Origin: Pontederia crassipes
Lineage: Eukaryota > Streptophyta > Magnoliopsida > Commelinales > Pontederiaceae
Assembly (NCBI GenBank): GCA_030549335.1
Contig: CM060184.1
Location: 42,993,909-43,057,908, forward strand
Length of the DNA: 64,000 nucleotides
Direction: 5' to 3'
Position 1 is the first letter of the stretch; the number at the start of each line of letters is the position of its first letter. The notes beneath the pieces were generated by a model. The model saw only the letters and a list, made by a program, of their open reading frames with translations, did no database searches and had not been told where the DNA came from. Made by a program: the position numbers and the translations under genes. Shown in pieces: positions 11,711-22,287 of the stretch.

Positions 11711-12475
11711 TCCATCAATTTGCCTTGGTGGTAGCATGAGACTAGTAATTGTGGAAGTTATTTTTATAAAATAAGACTAATGGGATTTTACATGCATGTT
11801 TCATTCAAGTTATAAGTAAAATTATTTTGAATTCAATTCAATTTTCTGTACCAATGCAATAATTTAATTAATTTCCTATTCATCTATTTCAAAGCTCTAC
11901 ATATTCGTTTACAATTACAATCGAAGCTCTTCTATCTAAAGAGAGAATAACAGGAAAAAATAATCATTAAAATCGAATGGTGAGAACACAAGTCACATAA
12001 TTCTGATGTTACTACAACACAATCACACTTTCAATATCATTTTATTCTTGTAAAACTAAATACTATCAAATTCACCTATCAGTAATATGAGATAGACGAA
12101 GAAAAAAAATGATCGGGAGTTCACCACTTGTTGGATTTGATGCCTCAAAATGCACATTGCACTTAGATAAAAAAAAAACATCTTAGAGAAGCTTCAAATC
12201 CATCTTTTGGCATATTTAATTAGAAAACTAGGTAACATACTCCTGCAAGTTAAATATATTTTAAAATATAATTTTGATTTTTTATTATATTTACCACAAA
12301 ATTCGTAACGTCTTACAATTTTGAATTAAGCCAATTTATTAGTTAAGTTTAGATTTTAAAATATTTAAATTGACTATTAATAATATTTTAATCATGACTT
12401 AGTTTTTTCTTGATTTTAAAATATTTTGCAACAAAATAAAAACTAACGAATTAGCCAAAAAAATTACATGAACTT

Positions 12476-12510
<35 letters not shown>

Positions 12511-12557
12511 TGTACTACTAATGTGTCTTTATGACCTTTATACAAAAAAATATTGAT

Positions 12558-12597
<40 letters not shown>

Positions 12598-13355
12598 ACT
12601 ACTAATGTGTCTTTATGACCTTTATACAAAAAAATATTGATTTATAATGCATTAACCTTTGCAAAAGAGAAAATACGTAATTACATAGAAAAATAATACA
12701 TATTTTATTATGAATAACTTGTAGAAAATGAAAAGTCAAATTTTTATTTATGAATAATTTTAATTTCCATTAATAAGTGATTGCATTTAGTGCAACCACT
12801 AATGCTAATTTGCTAACATTTTACTATGGAAATAAATTCAAAAATTCGAAAAAAAAGATGAAAGGAAAGAACTCCTTTTATAGTTATAGACTATGAAAAG
12901 TTATGTTCATTTCGTTTTTAAAATACTATTAATGAATATTTAATTATCCGTAATAAATATTACTAATTATTCATAATAAATTGGTAGTAAAATTTTTAAT
13001 ATATCTTTTCTAATAACACATGCCGAACGTAAATTATACAGAATATTTATTCTAATAAGTAATATCAATGCACCAAACAAATACAAACGAGAAGAGGAAA
13101 TAGAAAATGTAAGTTTTCGAGAAAAAGGATGCAATTCCTATTTTTCCGATATTAAGAAAGGAAACCAAACCAAACGAAGTTTTAAAATTCAAAAGTTTCA
13201 CTACATTTTCATTAGAAATTAAATCAAAATCCAATTCCAAACCTCCTCTACAGCCCAGTCCACTGCCTCCAAGCTCACCACTCCAAACCCACACTATAAG
13301 CAAGTATAAAAGGCAAAATGTGAAGTAGTTCACCTTTTTGTCTTCTCGTCGTGAA
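11711..13355. other. AT-rich interval, no gene
   Basis: Homopolymer A/T tracts and microsatellites dominate. The only open frame of note (13052-13333, minus) is low complexity and unlike any family I know. Confidence 0.6.
12484..12648. repeat. Duplicated (TA)n plus 53-bp unit, period 84
   Basis: A TA microsatellite is followed by TGTACTACTAATGTGTC... ending in GATTTATAAT. The pair (TA run plus unique tail) occurs twice, at 12511 and 12595, with the unique tail identical in both. This is a recent tandem duplication anchored in the microsatellite. Confidence 0.85.
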
Positions 13356-13654
13356 GGATAAATTACATGGATTGTCCCTCAACTTTGAGTCATATATCCC
13401 CCAACTTCAATTTGTTAGTAGAAAATTTTTCAATTTTGATTTTGTTGCAAGATTCGTCCACTTGATCGATGATAGTAAATTTTCTAGTTGCCTAGGTTAT
13501 GTGACTCTCACATTAATCATTTCTCTTTCGTCCATTTCATTAAAAAGTAATAAAATAATATAAATATAATAAATTAATATTAAAAATAAAAAGGGGGCCA
13601 ACGGCCCCCGATGAGCAGCACGCCGCGTCCTCTCTGTCGACTTCCAATCCACCA

Positions 13655-14030
13655 ACCTTCGCGGCCTCCATCTGCCAGATCATCGTCGCCCAAATATGCG
13701 TCGACGCCAACTTCATCGCCATTGAACCCTCTGCACCTTCGAGAGTGGCGTCGCTCGTTACCTCACAGCTTTGGGACACTCTGAGGGGCGTACCAATGCT
13801 AACATCCTCGACCTCATGCCGCCTTGGAGGACCTCGTGGGCGCCTTGGAGGACCTTGCGACTCCGCACGAGTTCCTCGACGCAGTCGACCCGACGAGGCC
13901 GCCGTTGCGATCGGCATCGCTTAGGGATTTGATGCCGTTCATGGAGGTGGCAGACAAGGTGCCCTTCCCGAAGCCAATTCCACGAAGGGAGATCGTGGGG
14001 CGGGGGAGCGGCATGGGAAGGGGGACGAGA
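13655..14030 (+). pseudogene. Captured TFIID subunit 8 (TAF8)-like gene fragment
   Basis: TAF8 is a histone-fold subunit of the general transcription factor TFIID; plant forms have an N-terminal histone fold with an FxxAIxxIAVAQIC motif, a ..RTxxNxxDxxxxLEDL helix and an ExIPFAxPIPxFP-type tail. Here 13658-13699 encodes FAASICQIIVAQIC. After a gap of unclear sequence, NANILDLM is read in one frame. AALEDLVGALEDL follows in another frame at 13818, leading to ASLRDLMPFMEVADKVPF and PKPIPRR up to about 13988. The order matches the family, but the part between the first two motifs is shortened and the frame changes near 13817. No start codon or promoter of its own is evident. It lies inside a long-TIR element, so it is best read as a transduplicated, broken copy. 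Recognition is from memory of the family pattern. Confidence 0.55.
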
Positions 14031-14316
14031 CGAGGCGATGGACGAGCTTCACGGAGGTCAGGAGTGAGTCAAAATTTCGGCACGTGCCTCGCTAGCTTGG
14101 CTCCTGTGCTTTCCGTCGGCAGAGCAGTGGGAGAGAAAAGGGGTCGAGGAGGAGAAGAAGATGATGAAGACACCGTCAGAGCCGGTGATCTTTGCGCCAG
14201 TGGTGACGAACCGGGGGGAATGATTATGGCTGGTGAAGGGGGAGAACATTAAATTTTGATTTGGGAAGAAGGGGAGGAGTGAGATGAGGAGATTCACTAG
14301 GAAGTCACGAGGTGGT

Positions 14317-14341
14317 GGGGGGGGGGGGGGGGGGGGGGGGG
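14317..14341. repeat. Homopolymer of 25 G
   Basis: An uninterrupted G run at the junction between the TAF8-like cargo and the inverted GC-unit array. Its exact length is likely to be unreliable in any assembly. Confidence 0.9.
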
Positions 14342-14344
14342 TTG

Positions 14345-14640
14345 GCCCCCTATTTCTTCCTCCCCACGCGCGAGGAAGACACGAGGGGAGCCGGCGCCCC
14401 CCCTTTCCCCCTTCGACGGCCACGATGGAGAAAGGGGGGCGTCGACCCCCCCTTTTCTGCTTCGTTGGCCGCAAGCGAAGGAGAAAAGAAGGTCCGGCGC
14501 CCCCCTTTCCCCCTTTGTCTGTCGCGAGAGAGAAAGGGGGCGCCGGCCCCCCTTTTCTCCTTCATCGACCTAGCTAGCGAAGGGGACGGGCGCCCCCCGC
14601 CCGGTGCCGATGGAGAAGGGGGGTGCCAGCTTTGCGCCCG
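14345..14640. repeat. Array of alternating inverted GC-rich units
   Basis: Words such as GCCGGCGCCCCCCCTTTCCC and GAAAGGGGGCGCCGGCCCCC alternate on the two strands at about 60-75 bp spacing, separated by TTCGTTGGCC-like or TCGCGAGAG-like linkers. Each pair could fold into a strong hairpin. The same design appears at 25670-26040. It gives spurious Gly/Pro-rich frames on both strands. Confidence 0.65.
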
Positions 14641-14829
14641 ATGTCGATGGAATGATTGATGTGGCAGTCATGTAATCTAGGCAATCGAAAAACCTACTAT
14701 TATCGGTCAAGTGGATGAATCATGCAATAAAATTAAAGTTGGAGACTTTCTAGTTACAAATTTAAAAATGAAGTTGGGAAACCATTTAGATATCGACTCA
14801 AAATTGAGGGACGATCCATGTAGTTTACC

Positions 14830-15394
14830 ACTTTTCTCAACCTAGGCTTTCTTTCCTTTGTCTTCCTCCTTCTGATTCTTCCTTCAAATTTGTTTTAAGG
14901 ACTAAGTTGTCAAGTAGATCTGGTCTTCAATGAATGCAAGGATCATCCACTTTTAGGTCTAGGTATTCTCTTCCTTCTAGCTTTCTCGAAAAGCTAAGTT
15001 GTTAAACCCCTTGTCTAAACCTCTCTTTCCTTGTCAACCCCTGACTTGTATTTATGAGCACGAATCCAACAGTACGAGAGGAAAATAAGGCTTTAACCAA
15101 ACACACATGCAGGGAAAGAGAAAAGAGATAGGAAAGGAAAAAATACAACTGATGTTTTGAACATCCCAAAGCTCCAAGAAACTCAAAGAATTAACTTCAA
15201 TTGGCTCAAAGATAATAATTCCTCTTCCCAACCATCTTGTTGTATTTATAAGTTTTGTCTAATGCCATTTGTCACACATGTTAACAACCACATGTCTTGT
15301 ATCTGTTATTTCAGTTAGTACTTGCTATACACTTATTAATACTGAGTTGTAAATCATTATGTTGAAACATGTACTAAAGCCTGCATATTAAATT
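14830..15394. other. Intervening sequence, no gene
   Basis: C/T-rich then AT-rich non-coding DNA between the long-TIR element and the LINE 3' end; nothing recognisable. Confidence 0.5.
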
Positions 15395-15912
15395 GTATAT
15401 TAGTATATCTTACTTTTTTTTTTAAATTAAAAGAGCTATCTATTGATGAATACTCCAGAAGTGTCCAAGTATAGATATTGGAGTAGGCCCTCAGGCAGAA
15501 CATTCTCCCAAAAAATGTCGTTATCATATGAACGACCACAGTATTAGCTAGGTAGTCGGCCGCTTGATTGATTTCACGATATACTTACTTTAGTGACCAG
15601 TTTGCAAAAAATGGTAGAACTAAATATCATCTACAAAAAGCTTGATGTTCTAGGGACATGGAATGCTGTTGCGAATTATCTTTACGAGGTTTTTCGAATA
15701 TGTTTCCATTTGCACAGATTGGTAGCTGAGTTGCAAAACCTTCCGAATTCCACAAAGTAATCCCCAAGTCTCCAGTTCCAAGATTGAAACTTCTACCCAC
15801 TGTAGAGCACTTGCAGACAAGAAAGAGTTGTTAGATGATCTTATAATGAAGCTTGCACCCCCACCCCATTGTTCTCCGATAGAGAACCATCAGCATTGAA
15901 CTTTATCCAACT

Positions 15913-15924
15913 GGGGGGGGGGGG
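15913..15924. repeat. Run of 12 G inside LINE RNase H region
   Basis: On the LINE coding strand this is a C run in the proline-rich stretch before the RNase H core (GAPPPQLDKV). Confidence 0.85.
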
Positions 15925-17711
15925 CACCGGACCAATAAATGACCTTGGGGGCGAGGTGCCTCGGACAATTGTGTTCTATCATGTTCCCTGCATCCAACAA
16001 CAGCCTTTTCCCATACAACCCCAATGATTGTCCCACGCGAATTGAAGAAAACATTATTTCTGGCATTCCATAGACCCCAAAGATAGTAGGCAAATAATGA
16101 GTTTAATTTTCTTTTTGAGTTAGGAACAAGGGAGGAACCCACCTTAAGCCAAGAATCAAGTGGCCAAGAATCACAAAACTCAAAAGCAAAATTGAACCTA
16201 GATTAAAAGAGAGCCCATAGCTCTGGGTTTCCCCAAAGATACAATTTTTCATTTGGAAACTTTACCAGATAGACTTCCACTGGGGCCATCCAGAGAGGGG
16301 CTGCGGCAAAGCAGTGTGGTTCAGAAACAGATTTAGTTCTAGTCAATCTATGAGTATAAAAAACCCAATACTAGTTGTCATCCATGGCACATGCAGGCAG
16401 ATACAAAGTTTGAATAGCAGAAACTAAAGAAGCACCAAAATACTGATATAACAAGTTAGTATTCCAAACATTATCAACTATCATATCTTTAACTAACAGC
16501 TCATCCAAATTGAACTTAGGATTAACATAAGTGGGTTTCCATGCAAGTGGGATGCAAAAAATCCAAGAGTCATGTAATACACTTGTTGAGTTGACATTCT
16601 CAATCATTTACCTCATACCTAGTATTGTTTTTTCAATAGTTTTTTTATAGTTTTCCAGCTCCAAACTATACATTGACTGGTTGTGTTTTCCAGGGATGAA
16701 AAGCACCATATTTGTTTAGAATGAAATTACACCATAGACTATCTTGATTGTTTAAGATGTCCATTACTCTTTTGGTGAGTAAAGTTGAGTGAATGATGTT
16801 TCTAATCCCAACACCCCCATTGTTTTTGTGTTGTTGCACAGTAGTCCAATTTATTAAATGCGATCCTCTCTTGTTGATGAGTTTAGATTTATTTGTTTGA
16901 TTTATTAACCTCTGTTTCCACCTAGAGATTTTGTCACATATTTTCTCAACTATCTTTAGATTTATCTGTCTGATATACTTGTTTGAAATTAAAGCATGTA
17001 AGTATGGGAAAGTGAATTCCCCAACTTTGAACCCAGATCACAATCAGGTTTCTTTTAGACTTGCAAATTTTTGAAGGAAAAAAGACCTCAGACTTATGGG
17101 TGTTTATTTTTTGGTTTGTGAGGTGCTTATATACTTCCAAGCAATCTTTTAGATTTTTACAGTTTTTTTAGTGGCAACAATGTCAGATGACTAATATTTA
17201 GTGAACCTACTGAAAAGGAGGTAAGTTGTCTCCTTTCCACCTGCTGGTTTATGATAGATGTAAAAACTTGGGAAACAAGAATAAACAAGTAAGGAGATAG
17301 GGGATCCCCCGCCTAATGCCCATAAAGCTCCTAAAAGTTCTATATGGGACTCCATTGATATGGCAACTAAAGATAGGAGAGGTCGCACAATTTAATATCC
17401 AGGCAAAAAATTTTGGAGGAATGGTCATTAATGTGAGTATCTTCTGAATGGCCTCCCAAGATGCCCTATCAAAGGCTTTCACCATATCAGCCCTAAGTAA
17501 TATGAATTTCTTTCTTCCTTTGGACATTGAGTGAGCAATTTCTTGTGCAATTAGAATGTTATCCTAAATGGATCTTTTAATAATGAAGTCTGATTGTGTT
17601 TTGTCTATTAGGCAGTCAAGTGTAGGTTTGAGTCAGTTTGCAATAATTTTGGCAACCACCCCTATTGTGTGAATCCTCCCTAGTGACGTTGTCGCCACTG
17701 GTGGCAACTAA

Positions 17712-17730
17712 CCCCCCCCCCCCCCCCCCC
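17712..17730. repeat. Run of 19 C inside LINE reverse transcriptase region
   Basis: It interrupts the reverse transcriptase reading frame of the minus-strand LINE, so it is either an expansion after inactivation or an assembly artefact. Confidence 0.9.
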
Positions 17731-17849
17731 ACCTCGAAGCCCATCACAAGAAAACAATCTGTATCAACCCCAGGGGACAAGAGGCACACTCACAGCTCGA
17801 TAGTTGGATAGATCTCTCAAAGCCTTCAGAGGGCATAGGATGAAGACTG

Positions 17850-18731
17850 TAAGGAGAAAGGGGATTTGTCCGAGGATGACACACCAGATGAAGAGATAGA
17901 TGCTGGTCTTCCTCCACCAAGCCGTATGGAGAAACGGATTAGCCAACGCAGGAACCTACAAGCGGAGGAGTTGAAATTGACCAAAAAAGGGGTTTTGAGA
18001 CATGACAAGATAAATAAGGATAAGAAAGGAGTTGTTTTTTACAAGTGTGAGTTGCATAGAATTGATATGTTGCAGGTATTGAACTAGAACCATCGAGGGA
18101 TCCCCTATTGATGGCCGGAACCATATGAAGCTACTCTGTTGGAATTGTCATGGAGGGGCACGTAGCAAGGCCAGGGACCACCTCCACGATCTGCTAAAGA
18201 CCCACAATCTTGACATAGTAATCTTAGTCGAAACACATGCATCTAGGAGAGATTCAGACGGAATCATCCGCCGCATGGGAACAAGTTGGAGGGGTTGCGC
18301 TCAGGAGGGCAAGAGTGTTGCAAGAGGAAATCTGTTGGCATGGAAGGACGGCTGCTCTCGAGTGTCCCCAATCCTTTTCTCCTCAATAATTCATGCAATT
18401 GTTACTGTTGATAACCTCTTGTTTCTTTTAACTTTTGTTTATGCTAGCACAAGTCCAATTCTAGGATTAAACTGGTGGAAACAATTATTGAATCTTAACA
18501 TAGAGGTCAGTTAGAACCTTAAAATCAATGATATAATACCATGGTCTTATTCCCACTCTCGGGAGCTCAATATACATGGTGTAATAACAGGCAGGGAACT
18601 GCCATGATTCATTGTCATTTAGATAGAACCCTAATAAGCCACCACTAGCTTACCACATTTCCAAATGTCAATATGTCTATCCTTACCAGATCTATGTCCG
18701 ACCACTTACCAGATCTATGTCTGATAATAAC
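17850..18731 (+). mobile_element. LINE, 5' half: ORF1 tail and endonuclease, part 1
   Basis: 17866-18087 encodes a charged tail (acidic, then Lys/Arg-rich, ending in a stop), which fits the end of a LINE ORF1. After a spacer, an ATG at 18125 opens ORF2 with KLLCWNCHGG, the start of the apurinic endonuclease domain; ILVETHASRRD follows and FVYASTSP marks the central strand. ORF2 stays open to 18514. Further endonuclease sequence (TWCNNRQG, then SDHLPDL) is readable in broken frames up to 18731, where a solo LTR interrupts it. The protein would nick DNA for target-primed reverse transcription; this copy is dead. Confidence 0.8.
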
Positions 18732-20064
18732 TTATGCATGTAAAATTGAAAGCAAATGCTAGCAAGTGCACTAGTTGCTCAAGTAATAAAGTGAATGATA
18801 GAGTTATCGTCCCCACGAGGATGGTTAATAATTTAGATTTTATTTTAACCTTGTTAATTGAGAAATTAAGAGGATATATGATTTCAAATGTGAATAAAAA
18901 TAAAATAATAAAAATAAAGGAAATAATTACCTAGAGAAATAATAATTTGATGATCAAGGCACCTAATTATCATCACTAAAATGTAATGAATTTTCTCAAC
19001 TTATAATTAGTTGAAACAGTAACAAAGTGAATTTTCAAAATTAGTTAACCAATATTTCAGGCTTTAACTACTATCTTATGAATAATTAGAATAAATTAAT
19101 CCTTTTGATTTTTAATTTACTTAATTAATCATGAGATGCATTAAAATGAAATTAATATTAAGCGTTTTCTCAAGTCACCTTAATAACTATACAAATTATG
19201 TCTCTTTCGATTTCCCTAATTGTGACATGCAATAAATAAGATCAAAACTAGAAACTATTATGAAAATAATCATTTCTTCTCATGTAGCAATAAAAAATGA
19301 AAACATTAAATATGAAATTGCAATGCTATTAAAGATTCAAATGAAACTAATATTAAGAAAGATTTCAAAACATAAATAGGGTTCAACTAAGATGACCCTA
19401 ATGAAAGAATAAATCTGACAATAACAACATCAAATCTAATGAAAAAGTTTAGAAAAAGAAAACAAAAAACTCTTGCAACCGTTGTGCACATGCTCTCTCG
19501 AGTTTTCGATAGAGCTTCGCTATTATTTTCGCTCTTCTCCTTTCTATAAGCTTTAAATCTATGCTCTGGGGATATTTTTTCAGGTCCTTTTATGCCTCCT
19601 TTTATAAGTTTTCTTATCCCCCAAAGGAAGAAATCAAAAATCTATCCGAAAAGTGAATAAAATTTGTCTTGAAATCGCCTAACCGAGACCGTCGTCACGG
19701 CTTTGACAGAGACGATGTCCTCACTTTAATGTGCTCACAGCCTTGCACATCAGTGGGATGGCCGTGGTTGAGGGAACGACCGTGACGAAATTGGGCATGG
19801 CCGTGACAGTGACCATGATTCCTTCGCTTGAAGCGGCACAATCGTGAGTCAATGGGGCACGACCGTGACAAAGGCTGATTTTCGTGTTTTCCCCCTTTTT
19901 CTTGTCATTTTGATTTCCTAAAATAAAATTATTGAAACTTAGGTAGAAATTAAATCTTAAAATAATTATCTTAAAAATAAATCAATTCTCTCCTTCTTGA
20001 ACACTGAAGACTTCGAAAATATCAATTAAATGACATAAAATAATGCATAATTTTTTGTGCATCA
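18732..20064 (-). mobile_element. Family C solo LTR inserted in the plus-strand LINE
   Basis: Flanking pentamers ATAAC (18727-18731) and ATAAT (20065-20069) match at 4 of 5. The LINE endonuclease sequence stops at the left flank and continues at the right flank. The block GCTAGCAAGTGCACTAGT at 18768-18785 is the reverse complement of the 3' part of the LTR at 38376-39951, which fixes family and direction. A minus-strand TATA (TATAAAAGG) lies at about 19600. The interior carries CACGGTCGTGAC-like words at 19680-19880. There is no coding sequence. Confidence 0.8.
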
Positions 20065-20885
20065 ATAATCGTAGAAGAGCCAGAAGTCTTAAATATGAAC
20101 ACTTTTGGTTTGATCACTAGGAGCCTAGGGAAATTGTCATCAAGGAATGGATAGATAGGAACCCGAATAGAACTATCAACCAAGCATTAAAGGAAATAAA
20201 AAAGAAAACCTTAGTATAGAACAAGAACTCTTTGGGGAATCTAGAGCACCAGAATTCAGGATAAAATATACAACCTAGAAATCAAAGACAAAAGGCAAGG
20301 ACTACCTACATATGAGATGGGGCTTCTTAAATTAGCTTATCACTTTCATATAGTCATACTTAGACAAATTAGTATCAAATGGTGGAGTAAATATAAGGAT
20401 TAAATGGATAAAATGATGGTGACAAAAACATTAAAATTTTCACTTATCTACCATTATGAGACATAAAAAAAATCATAATCATATCACTGGGAATATGATA
20501 TAAGAGAATACTTTGTACAACACTACACCAATCTTTGGAACCTAATCCTACATGACCCAAACCCAAATGCTCCTCGACCCCCCTTGCCACAACTTGAACA
20601 TTCTTGGATCCCAATCTTCGAGGGCCAGGTCACACACCAAAAAATTAAGGAAGTCTTTGGAATCTGGGAGATGGGAAGGCTCCGGGACCAGATGACTACA
20701 CAATGGAATTTTACATAAATTATCGAGATATAGTAAGGAAGGAATTTGAGAGCAAATTCTTGCTTTTTGAATGTGGTTGTATGCCAACTGAATGAGCTAG
20801 TACTACTTTGATTTTCATACCTAAAGTGAGTCAATCTAGAAGGGTTACTGACTCTATGCTCATCTCTCTTTGCAATTCCATACAT
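20065..20885 (+). mobile_element. LINE, 5' half: end of endonuclease and start of reverse transcriptase, part 2
   Basis: This continues the LINE after the LTR. The stretch reading SLKYEHFWFDH (about 20085) is the linker after the endonuclease. Near 20670-20720 GDGKAPGPDDYTMEFY is the conserved reverse transcriptase entry motif, and TTLIFIPKV followed by ISLCNSI (to about 20882) is motif 1. Several stops break it. The LINE then ends abruptly next to the inverted-repeat element at 20888, so palm, thumb, zinc finger and RNase H are missing on this strand. Confidence 0.75.
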
Positions 20886-20887
20886 AG

Positions 20888-21200
20888 GAGTAAATTACGC
20901 TAAATGTCCTTCAACTTTGATGTTTGCTCAATGATATTCTTCAACTTTCACTTTGTAACAAGATTGTTCTCCATTTTTTAACTTGTTTCACTCGATATTC
21001 TTTTTACCTACGATCGATCATCTCCTGATTACCCAATGTATGTGGCATCCACACGGTTATTTCTTTTCTGCTCCACATTAGTGATCGTCTGACGTGGCAA
21101 TATTAATAAAGTATGAAGAGCAATCGTATTATAAAGTGAAGTTAAAATATATCGCTAAACAAACATCAAAATTGAAGAACATTCGATATAATTTACTTGA
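20888..21200. mobile_element. MITE-like element with about 36-bp TIRs
   Basis: GAGTAAATTACGCTAAATGT at the left and the reverse complement of the right end (reads AAGTAAATTATATCGAATGT) pair over about 36 bp, continuing CTTCAA(C/T)TTTGATGTTTG. At about 310 bp it cannot code for a transposase. The terminal word GAGTAAATTAC is shared with the long-TIR element at 25449 and, in altered form, with those at 13356 and 50368. No unambiguous target duplication was seen. It sits about 350 bp upstream of the B3 gene start codon. Confidence 0.7.
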
Positions 21201-21548
21201 GGTATAGAGTAGTAGTATTTCTTGCTTTACCGTACCGTGGGACTGCTAGTGCTTCTATTGCAGTTACTGCATTTCATCTGCAATACTGCTTGTAATGTCC
21301 TCTGCTGTTATAGCATAACACATCCGCTCGATAATAAAAATTAAGCAAAACTTTGCTGTTAAAAAAGGGCCACTGTTGTAAAAGATTTTTAAAAAAAAAA
21401 AACCCTTAAAAAAGTGTAGAAAAACAAAGTAATCTAAACTCTCTCTTCTCGAGACAATTCCGGAGGCGTGCAAAAGAAGACACGCCCACAGGCGGCAGGA
21501 AGACCAAAAACTCTCCCAATTCCTCCTCCTCCTGGTCGTAGTCTCCCG
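21201..21548. other. Presumed 5' flank and leader of the B3 gene
   Basis: A poly-A/T tract at 21390-21402 and the C/T-rich stretch CTAAACTCTCTCTTCTCG at 21436-21453 are compatible with a plant promoter and 5' leader, but no good TATA box is visible. A frame opens upstream of the ATG at 21549, but only from a GTG at 21468, which is not a plausible plant start. Confidence 0.35.
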
Positions 21549-22227
21549 ATGGTGACAGCAGCGAATAAGATCAAGAAGAGGGCAGAAGCAGCAGCAGCAG
21601 CTGCTGCTGACGACGAGGACAAGTCTCTCTGCCAAGAGGCTCACTTCTTCAAAGTACTATTAGGAGGTTTCGCTCGTAGACTGGTAAAATCTTCTCCTAC
21701 AAACAATAGACGATCGGCAATGTGTTTTGACTCTGTTCCACCATGCGCAGAGGCTTCCCCCGCGCTTCGTCGGAGACCACTTGAGAGGGTCGTCGGAAGC
21801 GGCCGTGGTTCACGACCTGGACGGAGGCTCCTGGGACGTCGCTCTGGAGAGGACGTCCTATGGTGCGTTCCTGTCGGGCAGCTGGGCCAAGTTCGTGGAG
21901 GACCACGCGCTGCGGGAGCACGAGTTCGTCGTGTTCCGTTACGACGGGGACATGCGCTTCACCGTGGTCATGGCGTTTGACACCACCGCGTGCGAGAAGG
22001 ACATGGTTTCAGGTGTACTCTATAGGGAATCATGTCTACGTGAGGAAGTGGAGGAGGAAGAGGATGTCGGATGCTGTCCGGAGACGAGCCTGAAGAAGTC
22101 TGCAGTTCCAACTCGTCCAAACAAGTCCAAAGATAATTTCACATGCCAGACGGTTATTATTTTAATCACATCAGACATTAAAATATTGAAGATTTGCAGA
22201 TTATATATATATATATATATGAGGTGA
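21549..22227 (+). CDS. B3 DNA-binding domain protein (REM-like), two exons, probably truncated
   Basis: B3 proteins are plant-specific nuclear transcription factors that bind DNA through a seven-stranded pseudobarrel. Exon 1 (21549-21683, 45 codons) has a Lys/Arg patch, a run of seven Ala, an acidic patch and then HFFKVLLGGF, the first B3 strand (HFFKVLLPGF in REM proteins). A GT at 21684 and AG at 21750 bound a 67-bp intron in phase 0. Exon 2 continues RLPPRFVGDHLRG, then WDVALER, FLSGSWAKFVEDHALREHEF and VVFRYDGDMRFTVVMAF, the full rest of the domain. The domain is intact. After it comes an acidic linker, and the frame ends in a TA microsatellite at 22202-22221. A CAG/GTGTAC near 22012 could be another donor. 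At about 203 residues the product has one B3 domain where REM proteins often have several, so a 3' part may be lost. Codon use is strikingly GC-rich against AT-rich flanks. Confidence 0.8.
21684..21750 (+). other. Predicted 67-bp intron in the B3 gene
   Basis: GTAAAATC donor and TGCGCAG acceptor. Removing it joins FKVLLGGFARRL directly to PPRFVGDHL in frame, as in family members. Without removal the B3 domain is broken, because the exon 1 frame and the exon 2 frame differ. Confidence 0.75.
22202..22221. repeat. (TA)n microsatellite at the end of the B3 frame
   Basis: About ten TA units encode the Tyr-Ile run just before the stop, suggesting that the last codons are not original coding sequence. 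Confidence 0.8.
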
Positions 22228-22287
22228 CAGGAACATATTTTAAGCTGGTACATTATGTTTTTAGTAAACAACAATCATTATTTTCTA

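Larger units (their letters stand above)
13356..14829 (+). mobile_element. Long-TIR DNA element carrying GC-rich cargo (Pack-MULE-like)
   Basis: The ends are inverted copies: GGATAAATTACATGG at 13356 and the reverse complement of CCATGTAGTTTACC ending at 14829. The inversion continues inward for roughly 150 bp with scattered differences (for example TAGTAAATTTTC... against AGTAGGTTTTTCG). The centre (about 13595-14640) is GC-rich, unlike either arm or flank. It holds a TAF8-like gene fragment and an array of inverted GGGGGC/GCCCCC units. Long arms and captured coding sequence are typical of Mutator-like elements. I could not find a clean 9-bp target duplication, so the superfamily is inferred. 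No transposase is encoded. A related element lies at 25449-26172. Confidence 0.65.
15395..17900 (-). mobile_element. LINE, 3' half (reverse transcriptase to RNase H), degraded
   Basis: On the minus strand, ALRDLSNYRAVSV (near 17800) is the reverse transcriptase motif LRDLSNYRPISL. It is followed by RADMVKAFDRASWEAI (about 17440-17490), the palm aspartate block, with GIRRGIP after it. Further down, WKPTYVNPKFNLDELL (16371-16607) and YLWGLWNARNNVFF (about 16040-16110) are typical of the region before the C-terminal RNase H, and NGVGVQASF with a following IIRSS belongs to the RNase H start near 15870. Stops and frameshifts are frequent. An A-rich tail (minus) lies at 15411-15422, giving the 3' end. 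The endonuclease half is absent in this orientation. Confidence 0.75.

Noticed and set aside
14058..14577. Gly/Pro-rich frames on both strands including a polyproline run
   Set aside because: Produced by the 25-G homopolymer and the inverted GC units.
21468..21980. 170-codon frame starting upstream of the B3 gene
   Set aside because: It opens at GTG, not ATG, and reads through the predicted intron, breaking the B3 domain; only 21549-21683 of it is used.
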